Positions 33,856-43,683 of a stretch of 64,000 nt of DNA are shown here, in pieces. The notes below the pieces were generated by a model that made no database searches, was not told the origin of the DNA, and was given only the letters and a program-made list of their open reading frames with translations. The stretch is from Nitrospira sp. UBA6493. Lineage in GTDB: Bacteria; Nitrospirota; Nitrospiria; Nitrospirales; Nitrospiraceae. Every line of letters begins with the position of its first letter. The stretch's first letter is position 1. The translations under genes were made by a program, and so were the position numbers. Location of the stretch: the NCBI GenBank assembly GCA_002435325.1, contig DJMJ01000005.1, forward strand, positions 38,093 through 102,092, in the 5' to 3' direction.

Positions 33856-35238
33856 TTACTGCCGAACTTTGGCCTTGGCGACGTTTCCCACGACGACGAG
33901 CGCATACCGGTTTGGATCGAGGTATTGCCTCGCGACTCGCTGCACATCGTCTTTCGTCACACGCTCAATCCACTTGGGATATTGGTTGAAGTACTCGAAC
34001 CCGAGCCCGTAGAACTCGACTTGGGCGAGGACTTGGGCCAGTTTGGCAGTGGAATCCAGCCGGAGCGGAAAGCTTCCCATGAGGAAAGTTTTCGCTTCCG
34101 AGAGCTCCTGATCGCTCACGGGGTTCTCCCGAATCGCTTTAATTTCAGACAGTACGCCGGCAATGGCCTGATTGGTGGCGTCAGTTCTGGTTTGGAGATT
34201 GATCCAGAAGGAGCCGGGCAGCGCCCGCGCGTCGTAGTGACTGGAGATGCCGTAGGCCAGCCCTTGTTTGTCGCGAATCGAGTCCATCAGGCGCGATGAG
34301 AATCCGCCGGCTCCGAGAATATGATTCATGACGGTCACGGCATAGAAGTCGGGATTGTTCCGGCTGATACCGCCATGGCCCAACAGGATGGTCGATTGCG
34401 TGAGATCTTTCTCAATAAGCCGCACAGCTTTCTTTTCCATGGCCATCGGTTTTTTCGTCGAGCGGGACGGGGGCGGGCCTTTTTCCCAGCTTCCAAAATA
34501 GGTTTGGACCATGGCCGTTGCTTGTTCGACGGTGACGTCGCCGACTACTGTAAGGATGACTTGATTAGGGAGGTATTCCTTGGCGTAGAAGCTTTGTACG
34601 TCGGCCAGGGTGATCTTGGCGACCGTATCCTCCGTGCCATTTACCGGCCATCGGTAAGGATGGTTATGAAACACCATCTGATTAAAGGCCCTCATGGCCA
34701 CCGTGCCAGGATCATCGTTGTCACTCGCCATTTCTCCCAGGATTTGCGATCGCACGCGGTCGAATTCCTGTTTAGGGAAAGCCGGATGCATCAGGACATC
34801 AGCGAGTAGCGTGAACCCCAGATCGAGATCTTTTTTCAGCACCCGAGCGGAGGCGGTGGTGAAATCCTCTCCCGCCTTGGCTTCTAACGACCCACCGACA
34901 AAGTCGATTTGTTCCGCGAGCTGCTTCGACGAGCGTGTGGTTGTGCCTTCATCCAGAAGGCTGGCGACGAGGTTGGCGACTCCGGCCTTATCGGAAGGGT
35001 CCTGGGCTGAGCCCGCTTTGATCAGCGCGTGGATTTCCACGATCGGAAGAAAGTGCTGTTCCAGTACCAGCACAGTTATGCCGTTGGCAGTCGTCACTTT
35101 GACCGGATTGATGTCCGCGGCCAGCGCTGGAGCGGCTAGGCAGAGCAGCGCGATGATCGACAGTGCGCGGCAGGCGGACCGCCAGCGGGGAGGCCGGTTC
35201 ACGGTAGGCGGAGTCTGTTGATCAGATATGCGAGCCAT
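33856..35238 (-). CDS. M16-family peptidase-like subunit, non-catalytic
   Basis: A 460-residue exported M16 homologue (signal ALSIIALLCLAAPALA). The HxxEH zinc motif is absent: the equivalent stretch reads ANLVASLLDEGT. The C-terminal half keeps the R/Y substrate-gripping region (LMDSIRDKQGLAYGIS). It pairs with the active M16 protein five bases upstream, a known two-subunit arrangement like mitochondrial processing peptidase. The ATG at 35238 gives a good signal peptide, and earlier in-frame starts fall inside the upstream gene. Confidence 0.87.
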   Translation of the reverse strand: MARISDQQTPPTVNRPPRWRSACRALSIIALLCLAAPALAADINPVKVTTANGITVLVLEQHFLPIVEIHALIKAGSAQDPSDKAGVANLVASLLDEGTTTRSSKQLAEQIDFVGGSLEAKAGEDFTTASARVLKKDLDLGFTLLADVLMHPAFPKQEFDRVRSQILGEMASDNDDPGTVAMRAFNQMVFHNHPYRWPVNGTEDTVAKITLADVQSFYAKEYLPNQVILTVVGDVTVEQATAMVQTYFGSWEKGPPPSRSTKKPMAMEKKAVRLIEKDLTQSTILLGHGGISRNNPDFYAVTVMNHILGAGGFSSRLMDSIRDKQGLAYGISSHYDARALPGSFWINLQTRTDATNQAIAGVLSEIKAIRENPVSDQELSEAKTFLMGSFPLRLDSTAKLAQVLAQVEFYGLGFEYFNQYPKWIERVTKDDVQRVARQYLDPNRYALVVVGNVAKAKVRQ

Positions 35239-35243
35239 GACGA

Positions 35244-36617
35244 TTATGATTTTCCCTGGCGGACGGTGCTCGGTTGGGACTCCGGCTGTTTCGGCGGCTG
35301 AGGGAGCAGAATGCCCAGGGTTCGATTGTCTTGCGTGAGGTACTGCTTGGCAACGCGTTGCACGTCCTTGGCCGTGACCGATCGGATGCGTTCGAGAAAT
35401 TGATCGGCCCGCCGCCAACCCGCCCCGATCGACTCCATTTCGCCCAGTAACATCGCCCGCCGGAAATTCGAATCTTGTTCGAAGACATGAGCCGCTTCGA
35501 TCTGGTTCTTGGCCCGCTGTAATTCGAGTTCGGAAGGCGGCTCATTTTGCATCCGGTTGATTTCGCGTTGGAGCGACTCTTCCACGACTTCGGGCTTCGC
35601 GCTGGGGTTTACCAGCGAGTAGAGATAGAAGAGGCCTGGATCGGTCTGCATCAACCCGTAGTCGGCACCGACGGCCAGAGAATTCTTCTGCTCATAGACC
35701 AGGCTTTGGTAGAGTCGAGAGCTTTTCCCGTGCGAGAGGATGGACTCCAGAATGTCGAGCGCATAGGAGTCGTCGTTCGCATAGTTGGGCACCCGGAAGC
35801 CCATCATCACAAAGGGCACCTGGGCTTCGCGTTTGAGGAGGAAGCGCCGTTCGCCGCGCTGTTCCGGTTCGGTGGCCAGCGTTGTTTTCGGTGTCGGTCC
35901 TTTTGGAATCGGCTCGAAGAGCTGCTTGATCGTTGGAAGCAGGACATCGGTCTTGATATCGCCCACTACGATCAGAGTCGCATTGTTTGGCGAATAGTAT
36001 GTGTCGTAATGGCGCTGGAGATCGTCGAGCGACATGGCGTCCAGATCGGCAAACCAACCGATGATGGGCCAATGGTACGGGTGGCTGAGAAACGCCTGGG
36101 CAAAGAGGACTTCCACCAGCGCGCCCTGCGGATCGTCTTCGTTGCGCATCCGGCGCTCTTCTTTGACGACGTCCCGTTCGGTTTGGAATTCGCTGTTATC
36201 GAGAATTAATCCCTGCATTCGGTCGGCTTCCATCTCCAGGGCGAGCTCGACACGATCGGCCGCAAGATTTTCAAAGTAGGCCGTGAAGTCCTGGCTGGTG
36301 AAGGCGTTATCGACGCCTCCGTTTTTACGGATAATCCGGGAGAATGTGCCTTTGGGGTATTTCGCGGTGCCTTTGAACATCATATGCTCGAGCATGTGCG
36401 ACAGCCCCGCCCGGCCCATGACTTCGTTGCGCGAGCCAACTTTGTACCAGACTTGGACGGTCGCTACCGGAGCCTTGGGGACTTCGACCAGCAAAACTTT
36501 TATTCCATTCGACAGGAGATATTCGTGCGGTTCATTCGCGCGTGCGATGTTCCACGAACAGAGGACCGCGAGGAATGCCAAGAGGGCTTGATAGTAATGG
36601 CGTGTGGGTGATTTCAT
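35244..36617 (-). CDS. M16-family zinc metalloprotease, catalytic subunit
   Basis: A 457-residue exported protease with a signal peptide (LLAFLAVLCSWNIARA). The inverted zinc motif HMLEHMMF (HxxEH) and the downstream glutamate in VKEERRMRNEDDP form the active site. The C-terminal half is the usual catalytically silent M16 domain. It precedes the non-catalytic partner by five bases, so the two are made together and act as a heterodimer in the periplasm, degrading peptides or processing precursors. Confidence 0.9.
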   Translation of the reverse strand: MKSPTRHYYQALLAFLAVLCSWNIARANEPHEYLLSNGIKVLLVEVPKAPVATVQVWYKVGSRNEVMGRAGLSHMLEHMMFKGTAKYPKGTFSRIIRKNGGVDNAFTSQDFTAYFENLAADRVELALEMEADRMQGLILDNSEFQTERDVVKEERRMRNEDDPQGALVEVLFAQAFLSHPYHWPIIGWFADLDAMSLDDLQRHYDTYYSPNNATLIVVGDIKTDVLLPTIKQLFEPIPKGPTPKTTLATEPEQRGERRFLLKREAQVPFVMMGFRVPNYANDDSYALDILESILSHGKSSRLYQSLVYEQKNSLAVGADYGLMQTDPGLFYLYSLVNPSAKPEVVEESLQREINRMQNEPPSELELQRAKNQIEAAHVFEQDSNFRRAMLLGEMESIGAGWRRADQFLERIRSVTAKDVQRVAKQYLTQDNRTLGILLPQPPKQPESQPSTVRQGKS

Positions 36618-36642
36618 AGTCGGGTGAGTCGCACGGAGTATG

Positions 36643-37731
36643 CTAGCAACGGGATTCGATTTGTGTCAAGGCAACCGGCGAGGCTCCGGTGGGCACATTG
36701 CCCAATTGACCGCAGGCGCCCAGCACATCGCGGCCTCGGCTTTTGCGAATAAAGGCATTAATGCCGGCCTGGGTGAGGATGCGTTGAAACGACAGCACGT
36801 TCCGGTCCGCTGGCCTACGGAAGGCACTGCCGGGAAATTCATTGAAAGGGATCAAGTTCATCTTGCAGCGAATACCGTTCAGCAGTTTCACTAGCCGGTG
36901 GGCGTCTTCGTCGCGATCGTTCACCCCGGCGAGCAACACATATTCAAACGTCAGCCGTCTGGTTGGGGCGAGGGGATAACGGCGGCAAGCCGACATGAGC
37001 GTCTTGAGCGAGGCGATCTGGCTGACTGCCGGCATCAGGTGCTGGCGCTGCTCCTCTGTCGTGCCGTTCAGGGAGATGGCGAGATTCACACCGAGTGCGG
37101 CCACATCGTTCAATCGCCCTGCCAGGCCTGCCGTCGAGACCGTGATGCGGCGCGGCGACCAGCCCAGTCCCCATGATTTGTTGAGGAGGCAATGGATGGC
37201 CGTGGACAAGGCATCGATATTAGCCAGCGGCTCGCCCATGCCCATGAAGACAAGATTGGTGAGCCGTTCTTCGCTGGTCAAATGGTCCTGCGCCGTGAGC
37301 ACCTGATCGACGATCTCATGGGATTTCAGATTGCGCTTCAGCCCCATTGTTCCGGTCAGGCAAAAGCCGCAATCCAGCATGCACCCGACCTGGGTGGAGA
37401 CGCAGAGCGTGAGGCGATCCTCATCCGGAATTAGCACCGTTTCAATGCGGAATCCGTCATCCAAGGTGAGCAGCAGCTTGCGCGTGCCGTCGGTCGATTC
37501 GAGCACCGTGCAATCGTAAGTGCGTTGGATCGTGGCGATTTCAGACAGCTTGTCGCGATCCTTCTGCGAAAGATCGGTCATCTGCGCGATGGTGCGGGCG
37601 CGGCGCTGATAGAGCCAGCGCAGAATCTGCCCGGTCCGATAGCTAGACCAGCCGAACCCGTGCACAAGCGCGGCCATCTGGGCCTCGGTCAGGCTCAACA
37701 GGTTCGTCTGTGGGCGAGCAGGGTCAGTCAT
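36643..37731 (-). CDS. rlmN: 23S rRNA / tRNA adenosine C2-methyltransferase RlmN
   Basis: A 362-residue radical SAM enzyme methylating C2 of A2503 in 23S rRNA and A37 in tRNAs. The cluster motif CxxxCxxC is GCMLDCGFC (about residues 118-125). The SAM-binding GMGEPLAN follows, and the C-terminal GACGQL carries the second catalytic cysteine that forms the methyl-carrying adduct. N-terminal helical RNA-recognition region is present. Lone minus-strand gene ahead of the M16 pair, with 25 bases between. Confidence 0.93.
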   Translation of the reverse strand: MTDPARPQTNLLSLTEAQMAALVHGFGWSSYRTGQILRWLYQRRARTIAQMTDLSQKDRDKLSEIATIQRTYDCTVLESTDGTRKLLLTLDDGFRIETVLIPDEDRLTLCVSTQVGCMLDCGFCLTGTMGLKRNLKSHEIVDQVLTAQDHLTSEERLTNLVFMGMGEPLANIDALSTAIHCLLNKSWGLGWSPRRITVSTAGLAGRLNDVAALGVNLAISLNGTTEEQRQHLMPAVSQIASLKTLMSACRRYPLAPTRRLTFEYVLLAGVNDRDEDAHRLVKLLNGIRCKMNLIPFNEFPGSAFRRPADRNVLSFQRILTQAGINAFIRKSRGRDVLGACGQLGNVPTGASPVALTQIESRC

Positions 37732-37867
37732 CGATATGTTTCCATTCAGTAATCAGCTTTCAAGGTAACACAGTACGCAGGGCTTCGGCAGCGCCGTCCT
37801 GGGTACAGATTGCAAGCAAGTGCTGTATCTCCTATCTCTGCGGTATATTATAATACTAAATTTCAAT

Positions 37868-40108
37868 ATGATAATTTCCCTGCGCTCACGTTTCATTTCT
37901 TCCTTGCTGCTGACTGCGCTGGGCGCTTGCCCTGCCTGGGCGGTTGCTTCGCAGGTGGGCAACGGAGACATGGCTGCTGCCACGCCGTGTGAATCCGCCG
38001 AAGAATGTTTTGCCGCTGCGGCTCAGCCTAAGGAACGATTGGGCAATCAACTCACAAAGAATCAAGTCTCCGCTCTCAGGCTCGAGCGGTTGCGCTTGGT
38101 GATGGAGCGGTTTCCCGGTTCGCTCTGGGCGAAACGCGCGGGTGTGCTGTCCGGGGTCTTGCTGATTGAGCCGAATCCGGCGGCGGCCATACCGTTTCTC
38201 CGTGCAGGCCAGCGGGATTTTGCGGTGCTCGACGACTATCTCCGCCTCTGGATGGGCGAGGCCTTGCTGCACCTCGGTGATGCAAAAGAGGCGGCGGGGC
38301 TCTTTGAAAGTATCGGGCCGGCGGTGCCGGATTCCAATTTGCTCACTCAGGCGGCATTCCGCGCCGGAGAGGCCTGGTATCAAGCGTCGAGTTGCCCTGA
38401 ATCTGTCAGGTGGCTATCGAAAGCTGTGACAAACAATGACAAAGATCCTCTGTCGCCGCAAGCCTGGTTGCGTTTGGCCGCCTGCTTTTTGCGCGAGAAT
38501 CGGTTGGAGGACGGCCGGGCGACACTGACGCAGTTGTGGGTGCGGTTCGCCTATGCGCCTGAAGCTAAGGAGGCAGAGGCGCTGCTGCGCACGAATCTCG
38601 GCGGAGAGTTGTGGACTCCCACAGCGGAGGATCATTTCGGTCGTGCTCAGGCATTTCTTGGGCAGGCGTTGCATGCGGAGGCCGTCGATGAATTGAAGCA
38701 GTTTCTGGCCATGGAGCCGGCCTCGCCGCAACGGGGGAGCGCGAAACTCAAGCTCGGCATCGCACAAGTTAGGCTCAAGCAATACGATCTGGCGCGCGAG
38801 ACGTTTCGCACCGTAATGGCAGATCGTGTAGCTGAATCAGATGAGGCCACGGTGTGGCTGGCGCGAGTCTATTTGCGCCAAGCGATGGGGGCTAAGCTGT
38901 TAGAGTTGAGCCGGTCGATTGAGAAACATGCCTTGTCGGCTGAACAGAAGGGGCAGATCCATTTATTTGCCGGCATCTGGCACGAGGATCACGGCCAGTA
39001 TGATGAGGCCATTGCAAAGTACCGCCAAGTGGCAAAGGCGGGGGATCCTGCGACGCAACGGGCAGAGGCGCTTTGGCGGATCGGCTGGGTCTACTATCGC
39101 ACGGCGCGTTATAAAGAGGCGATCGAAGTACTCCAATATATTGTGGATCAGCGCGATAGCGATTTTGAGCCGCAGGCGCTCTATTGGGTCGGGCGCGCTC
39201 TTGCGCAGTTGGGGCAGGCTCGTGCCTCCGAGGTCTATGCACAGCTCTGCCGTCAGTTTCCCTATACTTATTATTGCCTGATGGCGACAGAGCAGTCTGC
39301 GGAGGCGAGAGGCGCCCGGGCGGCGGCATCGGAATCGGCGGCTGCACCGATGAATGGAGAGGCCGTTTCGATTCAGGCGGCGAATGGTGGGGATGTGGAG
39401 CTGCAGCCGGCTTATCGACGGGCGGTTGAGTTGAAGATGCTGGGGCTCGATGCCGATGCAGCGCGGGAGCTGGCGGCGTTGACGGATTACTATAATCGCC
39501 AACCCGATGTGCTTATGACACTCTCGATGCGGTTGAACGAAGCGGGGGCCTATCATCCGGCGCTACGTCTGGCGCGGGCGCAGTTCCGCGATAAGCTGGA
39601 GCGGACGGGTGGGGTGGTGGCCCCGGGGCTATGGAGTGTGGCGTATCCCACGGGGTTGATCCCGACCATCAAGATGCAGGAATTGAACGGAGTCAGTCCC
39701 TATCTGGTGGCGGCCATCATCCGGGAAGAGAGCCAGTACGATGCGCGCGCGGTCTCTCGGGTGGGGGCGATCGGCCTGATGCAGGTGATGCCAGCCACGG
39801 CTAACGCGGTGGCGCAACGGCATCATTTCCCTTCGGTGACGAGGGAGGATCTGTTCGATCAGGACACGAACATCCGCATCGGCGCGCGCTATGTGGAGCA
39901 GTTGCTGGCGCAATTTTCCGGCAACGTGATCCAGACGATTGCCGCCTATAATGCCGGGCCGATTGTGGTGGAAAATTGGGCCACACAGCATCGGGGGCGC
40001 AGTCAGGATGAGTTTGTCGAGCTGATTCCGTTTCGCGAAACGCGGCAGTATGTGAAGCGCGTGTTGCGAAGCTTTCGGGAATATCTCCGGCTGGCGGGAG
40101 GATCCTGA
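37868..40108 (+). CDS. slt: soluble lytic murein transglycosylase, Slt70-like
   Basis: A 746-residue periplasmic enzyme. After a signal peptide (ISSLLLTALGACPAWAVA) lies a very long helical superhelix of TPR-like repeats (about 60-570), as in Slt70. The C-terminal SLT domain has the catalytic Glu in IIREESQYDARAV, SRVGAIGLMQVMP and IAAYNAGP. ATG at 37868 gives a proper signal; the in-frame start 48 bases upstream adds a second hydrophobic stretch. TATAAT at 37849-37854 is a likely -10 box, implying a leader of under ten bases. Confidence 0.9.
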   Translation: MIISLRSRFISSLLLTALGACPAWAVASQVGNGDMAAATPCESAEECFAAAAQPKERLGNQLTKNQVSALRLERLRLVMERFPGSLWAKRAGVLSGVLLIEPNPAAAIPFLRAGQRDFAVLDDYLRLWMGEALLHLGDAKEAAGLFESIGPAVPDSNLLTQAAFRAGEAWYQASSCPESVRWLSKAVTNNDKDPLSPQAWLRLAACFLRENRLEDGRATLTQLWVRFAYAPEAKEAEALLRTNLGGELWTPTAEDHFGRAQAFLGQALHAEAVDELKQFLAMEPASPQRGSAKLKLGIAQVRLKQYDLARETFRTVMADRVAESDEATVWLARVYLRQAMGAKLLELSRSIEKHALSAEQKGQIHLFAGIWHEDHGQYDEAIAKYRQVAKAGDPATQRAEALWRIGWVYYRTARYKEAIEVLQYIVDQRDSDFEPQALYWVGRALAQLGQARASEVYAQLCRQFPYTYYCLMATEQSAEARGARAAASESAAAPMNGEAVSIQAANGGDVELQPAYRRAVELKMLGLDADAARELAALTDYYNRQPDVLMTLSMRLNEAGAYHPALRLARAQFRDKLERTGGVVAPGLWSVAYPTGLIPTIKMQELNGVSPYLVAAIIREESQYDARAVSRVGAIGLMQVMPATANAVAQRHHFPSVTREDLFDQDTNIRIGARYVEQLLAQFSGNVIQTIAAYNAGPIVVENWATQHRGRSQDEFVELIPFRETRQYVKRVLRSFREYLRLAGGS

Positions 40109-40186
40109 TTCCCTTCCTTGACACGGGGGAACCAAATTTTTATAGTGGCCCACAATCTATTGAATTTTTAAAGGAGATTTGCCGGT

Positions 40187-40441
40187 ATGGCCTTGGAACG
40201 TCTTGATGCCTTGGAAACGCGGATTCGTGATCTGGTGAAGCTGGTGCAGGAGGTCAAGCGGAAAAATGTCATGCTGGAAGATGAGCTCAAGGCCGCACGT
40301 CAGCGGATTGCCACGCAAGACGATTTGAATCGGCGGTGGGAGCAGGAACGGGTCGATATTAAGTCGCGAATTGAGAAGGTGATGGGCGAGATCGAGTTGT
40401 TGGAATGTTTAGAAGACACCAAGGAGGTGGCTCTTGACTAA
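40187..40441 (+). CDS. ZapB-like coiled-coil protein
   Basis: An 84-residue, almost wholly helical protein with heptad-spaced leucines (MALERLDALETRIRDLVKLV at the start), strongly charged. Size and pattern match the ZapB/YiiU-type coiled coils that link ZapA to the division site. AAAGGAG lies nine bases before the ATG. It overlaps zapA by eight bases, so the pairing supports a cell-division role. Confidence 0.75.
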   Translation: MALERLDALETRIRDLVKLVQEVKRKNVMLEDELKAARQRIATQDDLNRRWEQERVDIKSRIEKVMGEIELLECLEDTKEVALD

Positions 40442-40730
40442 GACCATTGATGTTGAAATCTACGGTCAACGATACTCGATCCGCGGGCAGGCGGAGGATG
40501 CCTATATCCGGCGTCTCGCCAGCTTCGTCGATGACCATATGAAGCGGCTGGCTGAAGGCATGAAGACGGCGACCCCTTCTAAACTTGCGGTCCTGACGGC
40601 CGTCAATCTGGCCCATCAGCTCTTTGAAGCGGAAAAGAAGCGGGCGCAAGGCGAAGCCGACGTGGAGCGCCGCATGGTCAATTTGATGGAATCCATCGAA
40701 GAGCAGATGCCGACCTCGCTCTTCCGGTGA
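40434..40730 (+). CDS. zapA: cell division protein ZapA
   Basis: A 98-residue ZapA, which bundles FtsZ filaments. The N-terminal head (VEIYGQRYSIRGQAEDAYI and RRLASFVDDHM) matches the family; the C-terminal helix mediates tetramer formation. The start is TTG with AAGGAGG six bases upstream, inside the preceding coiled-coil gene. In many bacteria 6S RNA follows zapA; the gene-free stretch downstream is discussed separately. Confidence 0.85.
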   Translation: MTKTIDVEIYGQRYSIRGQAEDAYIRRLASFVDDHMKRLAEGMKTATPSKLAVLTAVNLAHQLFEAEKKRAQGEADVERRMVNLMESIEEQMPTSLFR

Positions 40731-41276
40731 GTTTCACCTTGCTTTCGGAAAAGGCCTTTGTTATCGTGGGTCTAGTGTGCTGCGTTATGCGTGTGTCGAG
40801 TCTGATGAAAGGCTTTTCAGGAATATCATCCAGAACAGGTCATGTGATCGAGATAGTCGAATCGTGAACGCACCTATGAACAGTCCTCTCTCTGTGTATG
40901 CATGTGTAGTCCGGTGGATCCTCACGTTGTGGGTGATTCCCTTTCGGCGGTTCGTGTGGACGGTCCTTGATCGGAGTTCAGACGTAATGTCGGGGCTCTT
41001 GTCCAGGCAGGGATGTGTGTCCCAGGTCCAGCCGGTCTTCGTTGCGGTCCCTCTTCGGCGGAGAATCGGGTTGCGAGTGCCTCGGCCGGATAGAGGTAGA
41101 TACACAAACACAGATGCCGGATTTTCCCGTTCGTGAGTGCGATGGTTTCTGGGATGATATAGCCCTTCGGTTTCAGCCTTTCTCGGTTCTCCATACCCCC
41201 GCATAGCGGTTCATTGCTAACAGATTGTAGATCGTAGGCGGTCGCCGCTTATTTTCTCCATGAAGGGGGTGCTCCC
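40731..41276. other. long gene-free stretch after zapA; possible small RNA region
   Basis: About 545 bases with competing open frames on both strands, none with a ribosome site or recognisable product. It contains several imperfect inverted repeats. The zapA-ssrS order known in other bacteria makes 6S RNA a reasonable candidate. A stretch near 40965 (GGTCCTTGATCGGAG) loosely recalls a conserved part of that RNA. I could not fold a convincing closing stem by eye. Confidence 0.4.
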
Positions 41277-42845
41277 ATTTCTACCTCAATTGTTGCGTAT
41301 ATTCTATGCGGGCTGATCGGCGCCTTAATCGGGGCCGGGCTCCTTGAGTTGGTTCGTCGAAATCTCGCCGCCGGAAAGCAATCCGAAGCCGAACAGCAAG
41401 CCAAGCATGTGGTACAGAACGCCCAGCGTGAAGCCGAAACCATCATCAAAGAGGCGAAGCTGGAAGCGAAAGACTTGGTGTTCCAAGCCAGGACGGAAGT
41501 CGAAAAAGAACAGAAGCTGAAGCAGGGCGAGCTGGCAGTGACGGAAAAGCGGCTGGTGCAGCGGGAAGAGAATATTGATCGGAAAATCGGTGCAGTGGAG
41601 AAACGCGAGGCGGAGAGCCTAAAGCGTGACCAGGAATTGGGGCGTCGTGAAGAGGGCTTGGCCAAAAAAGAGGCGGCCTGCGCCAAGGCGGAGCGGGAGC
41701 ATCGTGAGGCGCTGGAGCGTGTCGCCGGTATGACCGCCGAGGAAGCCAAGAAGCATCTGATGGTGGAGATGGAAAGCCAGGCCAAACTTGATGCGGCTGG
41801 CGTGGCGAAACGGACGTTGGAAGAGGCGCGCGAGAACGCCGAGCGGGAAGCACGCGAGATCATTGCCCGGTCCATTCAGCGCGTGGTGCGCGATTATGTG
41901 TCGGAGTCCACGATCTCCGTGGTGCCGATCCCGAACGATGCCATGAAGGGCCGGATCATCGGCCGAGAAGGGCGGAATATTCGGGCGATCGAGGCGGCGA
42001 CCGGCATCGATCTGATTATCGATGAAACGCCGGAGGCGGTGATTATCTCCGGGTTCGATCCATTGCGCCGCGAGATTGCCAAGGTCTCGCTCGAACGGCT
42101 GATGCACGACGGGCGTATTCATCCGACGCGGATCGAGGAGATTGTCGAAAAGGTGAAGGTCGATATCGACAAGTTGATGTATGAAGAAGCCGAGAAGATC
42201 ATCTTCGAACTGGGCTTGTCGGATTTTCATCCCGAATTGATCAAGGTGCTCGGCCGGCTCAAGTACCGGACCAGCTACGGACAGAATAACCTCTATCATG
42301 CGCGCGAAGCGGCCTATATCTGCGGCATCATGGCGTCGGAGCTTGGGCTGGACGTCAAGTTGGCCAGGCGTGGCGCGTTGCTGCACGATATCGGGAAAGC
42401 GGTCAGCCACGAAGAAGAAGGTCCGCACGCCATGCTGGGGGCCGAGATCGCCAAGAAGTGGGGTGAGAACGAGAAGATTGTGAACGCGATTGCGGGCCAT
42501 CACGAACAGGTGGAGCCGATCTGTCCCGAATCGGTTCTTGTCGCGGCGGCGGAAGCCTTGTCGGCGGCCAGGCCCGGGGCCAGGCGCGAAGCGCTGGAGT
42601 CGTATGTGAAACGGCTTGAGAAATTGGAGGCGTTGGCTGTGGCCTATAAAGGGGTGCAAAAGGCTTATGCGATTCAGGCTGGCCGGGAAATTCGAGTCAT
42701 CGTCCGGCAGGAAGACATTACCGATACGGAGTCGTTCCAGCTGTCGCGCGATCTGGCGAAGAAAATCGAGCAGGAGCTGACGTATCCCGGGCAAATCAGA
42801 GTCACGGTGATACGCGAAAGCCGGTATGTGGAGTATGCCAAGTGA
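41277..42845 (+). CDS. rny: ribonuclease Y, apparent AUU start
   Basis: A 522-residue membrane-bound endoribonuclease that starts mRNA decay. It has an N-terminal helix (IVAYILCGLIGALIGAGLLEL), a long coiled coil (30-200), a KH RNA-binding domain with GRIIGREGRNIR, and an HD domain with LLHDIGKA. The helix lies upstream of the first usual start codon (TTG 41349). From the in-frame TAG at 41235 there is no ATG, GTG or TTG before it. ATT at 41277, six bases after AAGGGGGT, gives the expected N-terminus. AUU starts are rare and often linked to control by IF3. ymdB overlaps its stop by four bases. Confidence 0.85.
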   Translation: MSTSIVAYILCGLIGALIGAGLLELVRRNLAAGKQSEAEQQAKHVVQNAQREAETIIKEAKLEAKDLVFQARTEVEKEQKLKQGELAVTEKRLVQREENIDRKIGAVEKREAESLKRDQELGRREEGLAKKEAACAKAEREHREALERVAGMTAEEAKKHLMVEMESQAKLDAAGVAKRTLEEARENAEREAREIIARSIQRVVRDYVSESTISVVPIPNDAMKGRIIGREGRNIRAIEAATGIDLIIDETPEAVIISGFDPLRREIAKVSLERLMHDGRIHPTRIEEIVEKVKVDIDKLMYEEAEKIIFELGLSDFHPELIKVLGRLKYRTSYGQNNLYHAREAAYICGIMASELGLDVKLARRGALLHDIGKAVSHEEEGPHAMLGAEIAKKWGENEKIVNAIAGHHEQVEPICPESVLVAAAEALSAARPGARREALESYVKRLEKLEALAVAYKGVQKAYAIQAGREIRVIVRQEDITDTESFQLSRDLAKKIEQELTYPGQIRVTVIRESRYVEYAK

Positions 42846-43621
42846 AGGTGCTCTTCATCGGTGATATATTCGGAGAGCCTGGGCGCCGGGCGGTCAGCCG
42901 CATGGTCCCGCGCATTGTGTCGCAACGCCAAGTGGATATCGTCATCGGCAATGGCGAAAATGTCGCGGGGGGATTCGGGATCACACCGGAGCTGGCGGAG
43001 GACTTGTTTGAAATGGGCCTGTCTGTCATTACGACGGGCAACCATGCCTGGGATAAGAAGGAAGTGTTGGAATATTTCCCGCGAGAGCCGCGCCTGTTGC
43101 GGCCGGCGAATTACCCAGTCGGTGTGCCGGGCCAGGGGAGCTACATCGTGGAATCGGCGGGCGGCGAACGGCTGGCCGTGCTTCAGTTGATGGGGCGTGC
43201 CTATATGCCGACGCTGGATTGCCCATTCCAGGTGGCCAAGCGGGAATTGGCCAAGCTCAAGCAGGAGGTCGCGGCGGTCATCGTCGATATGCATGCCGAA
43301 GCCACGTCGGAGAAGATGGCGATGGGCCATTATCTTGATGGGGAGGTGGCAGCGGTCGTCGGGACGCACACCCACGTGCAGACGGCTGACGATCAGATTC
43401 TTCCCAAGGGCACGGCCTATCTCACCGATATCGGCATGACCGGGCCGTTGCACGGGGTCATTGGCGTCAAAAAAGAATTGGCGATCGAGAAATTTTTGAC
43501 CGGTATGCCCAAGCGGTTTGAAGTGGCCTCCGGGCCGTCGGTCTTTTGCGCCGTGCTCGTCGAGCTGGATGCGCGGCTCGGCAAGGCGATTGCGATCGAA
43601 CGTATTCGTGTCATCGATTGA
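42842..43621 (+). CDS. ymdB: YmdB-family metallophosphoesterase
   Basis: A 259-residue calcineurin-like phosphoesterase of the TIGR00282/YmdB type, hydrolysing 2',3'-cyclic nucleotides. Di-metal ligands appear in FIGDIFGEPGR (Asp), GNGENVAGGFG, TTGNHAWD (Asn-His), VDMHAEATSEK and GTHTHVQT. The GTG start overlaps the rny stop (GTGA). The rny-ymdB pair is conserved in many bacteria, joining an endonuclease to a phosphodiesterase acting on RNA ends. Confidence 0.92.
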   Translation: MKVLFIGDIFGEPGRRAVSRMVPRIVSQRQVDIVIGNGENVAGGFGITPELAEDLFEMGLSVITTGNHAWDKKEVLEYFPREPRLLRPANYPVGVPGQGSYIVESAGGERLAVLQLMGRAYMPTLDCPFQVAKRELAKLKQEVAAVIVDMHAEATSEKMAMGHYLDGEVAAVVGTHTHVQTADDQILPKGTAYLTDIGMTGPLHGVIGVKKELAIEKFLTGMPKRFEVASGPSVFCAVLVELDARLGKAIAIERIRVID

Positions 43622-43683
43622 CAGGCTGCTGATACAGTCTGCCATTGCACCTGAGTAAGGGAGACCGCGCTACGGGCTTCCCA

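Noticed and set aside
40777..41204. Overlapping open frames on both strands after zapA
   Set aside because: No ribosome sites, no recognisable domains, and the two frames cover the same DNA; better seen as non-coding.
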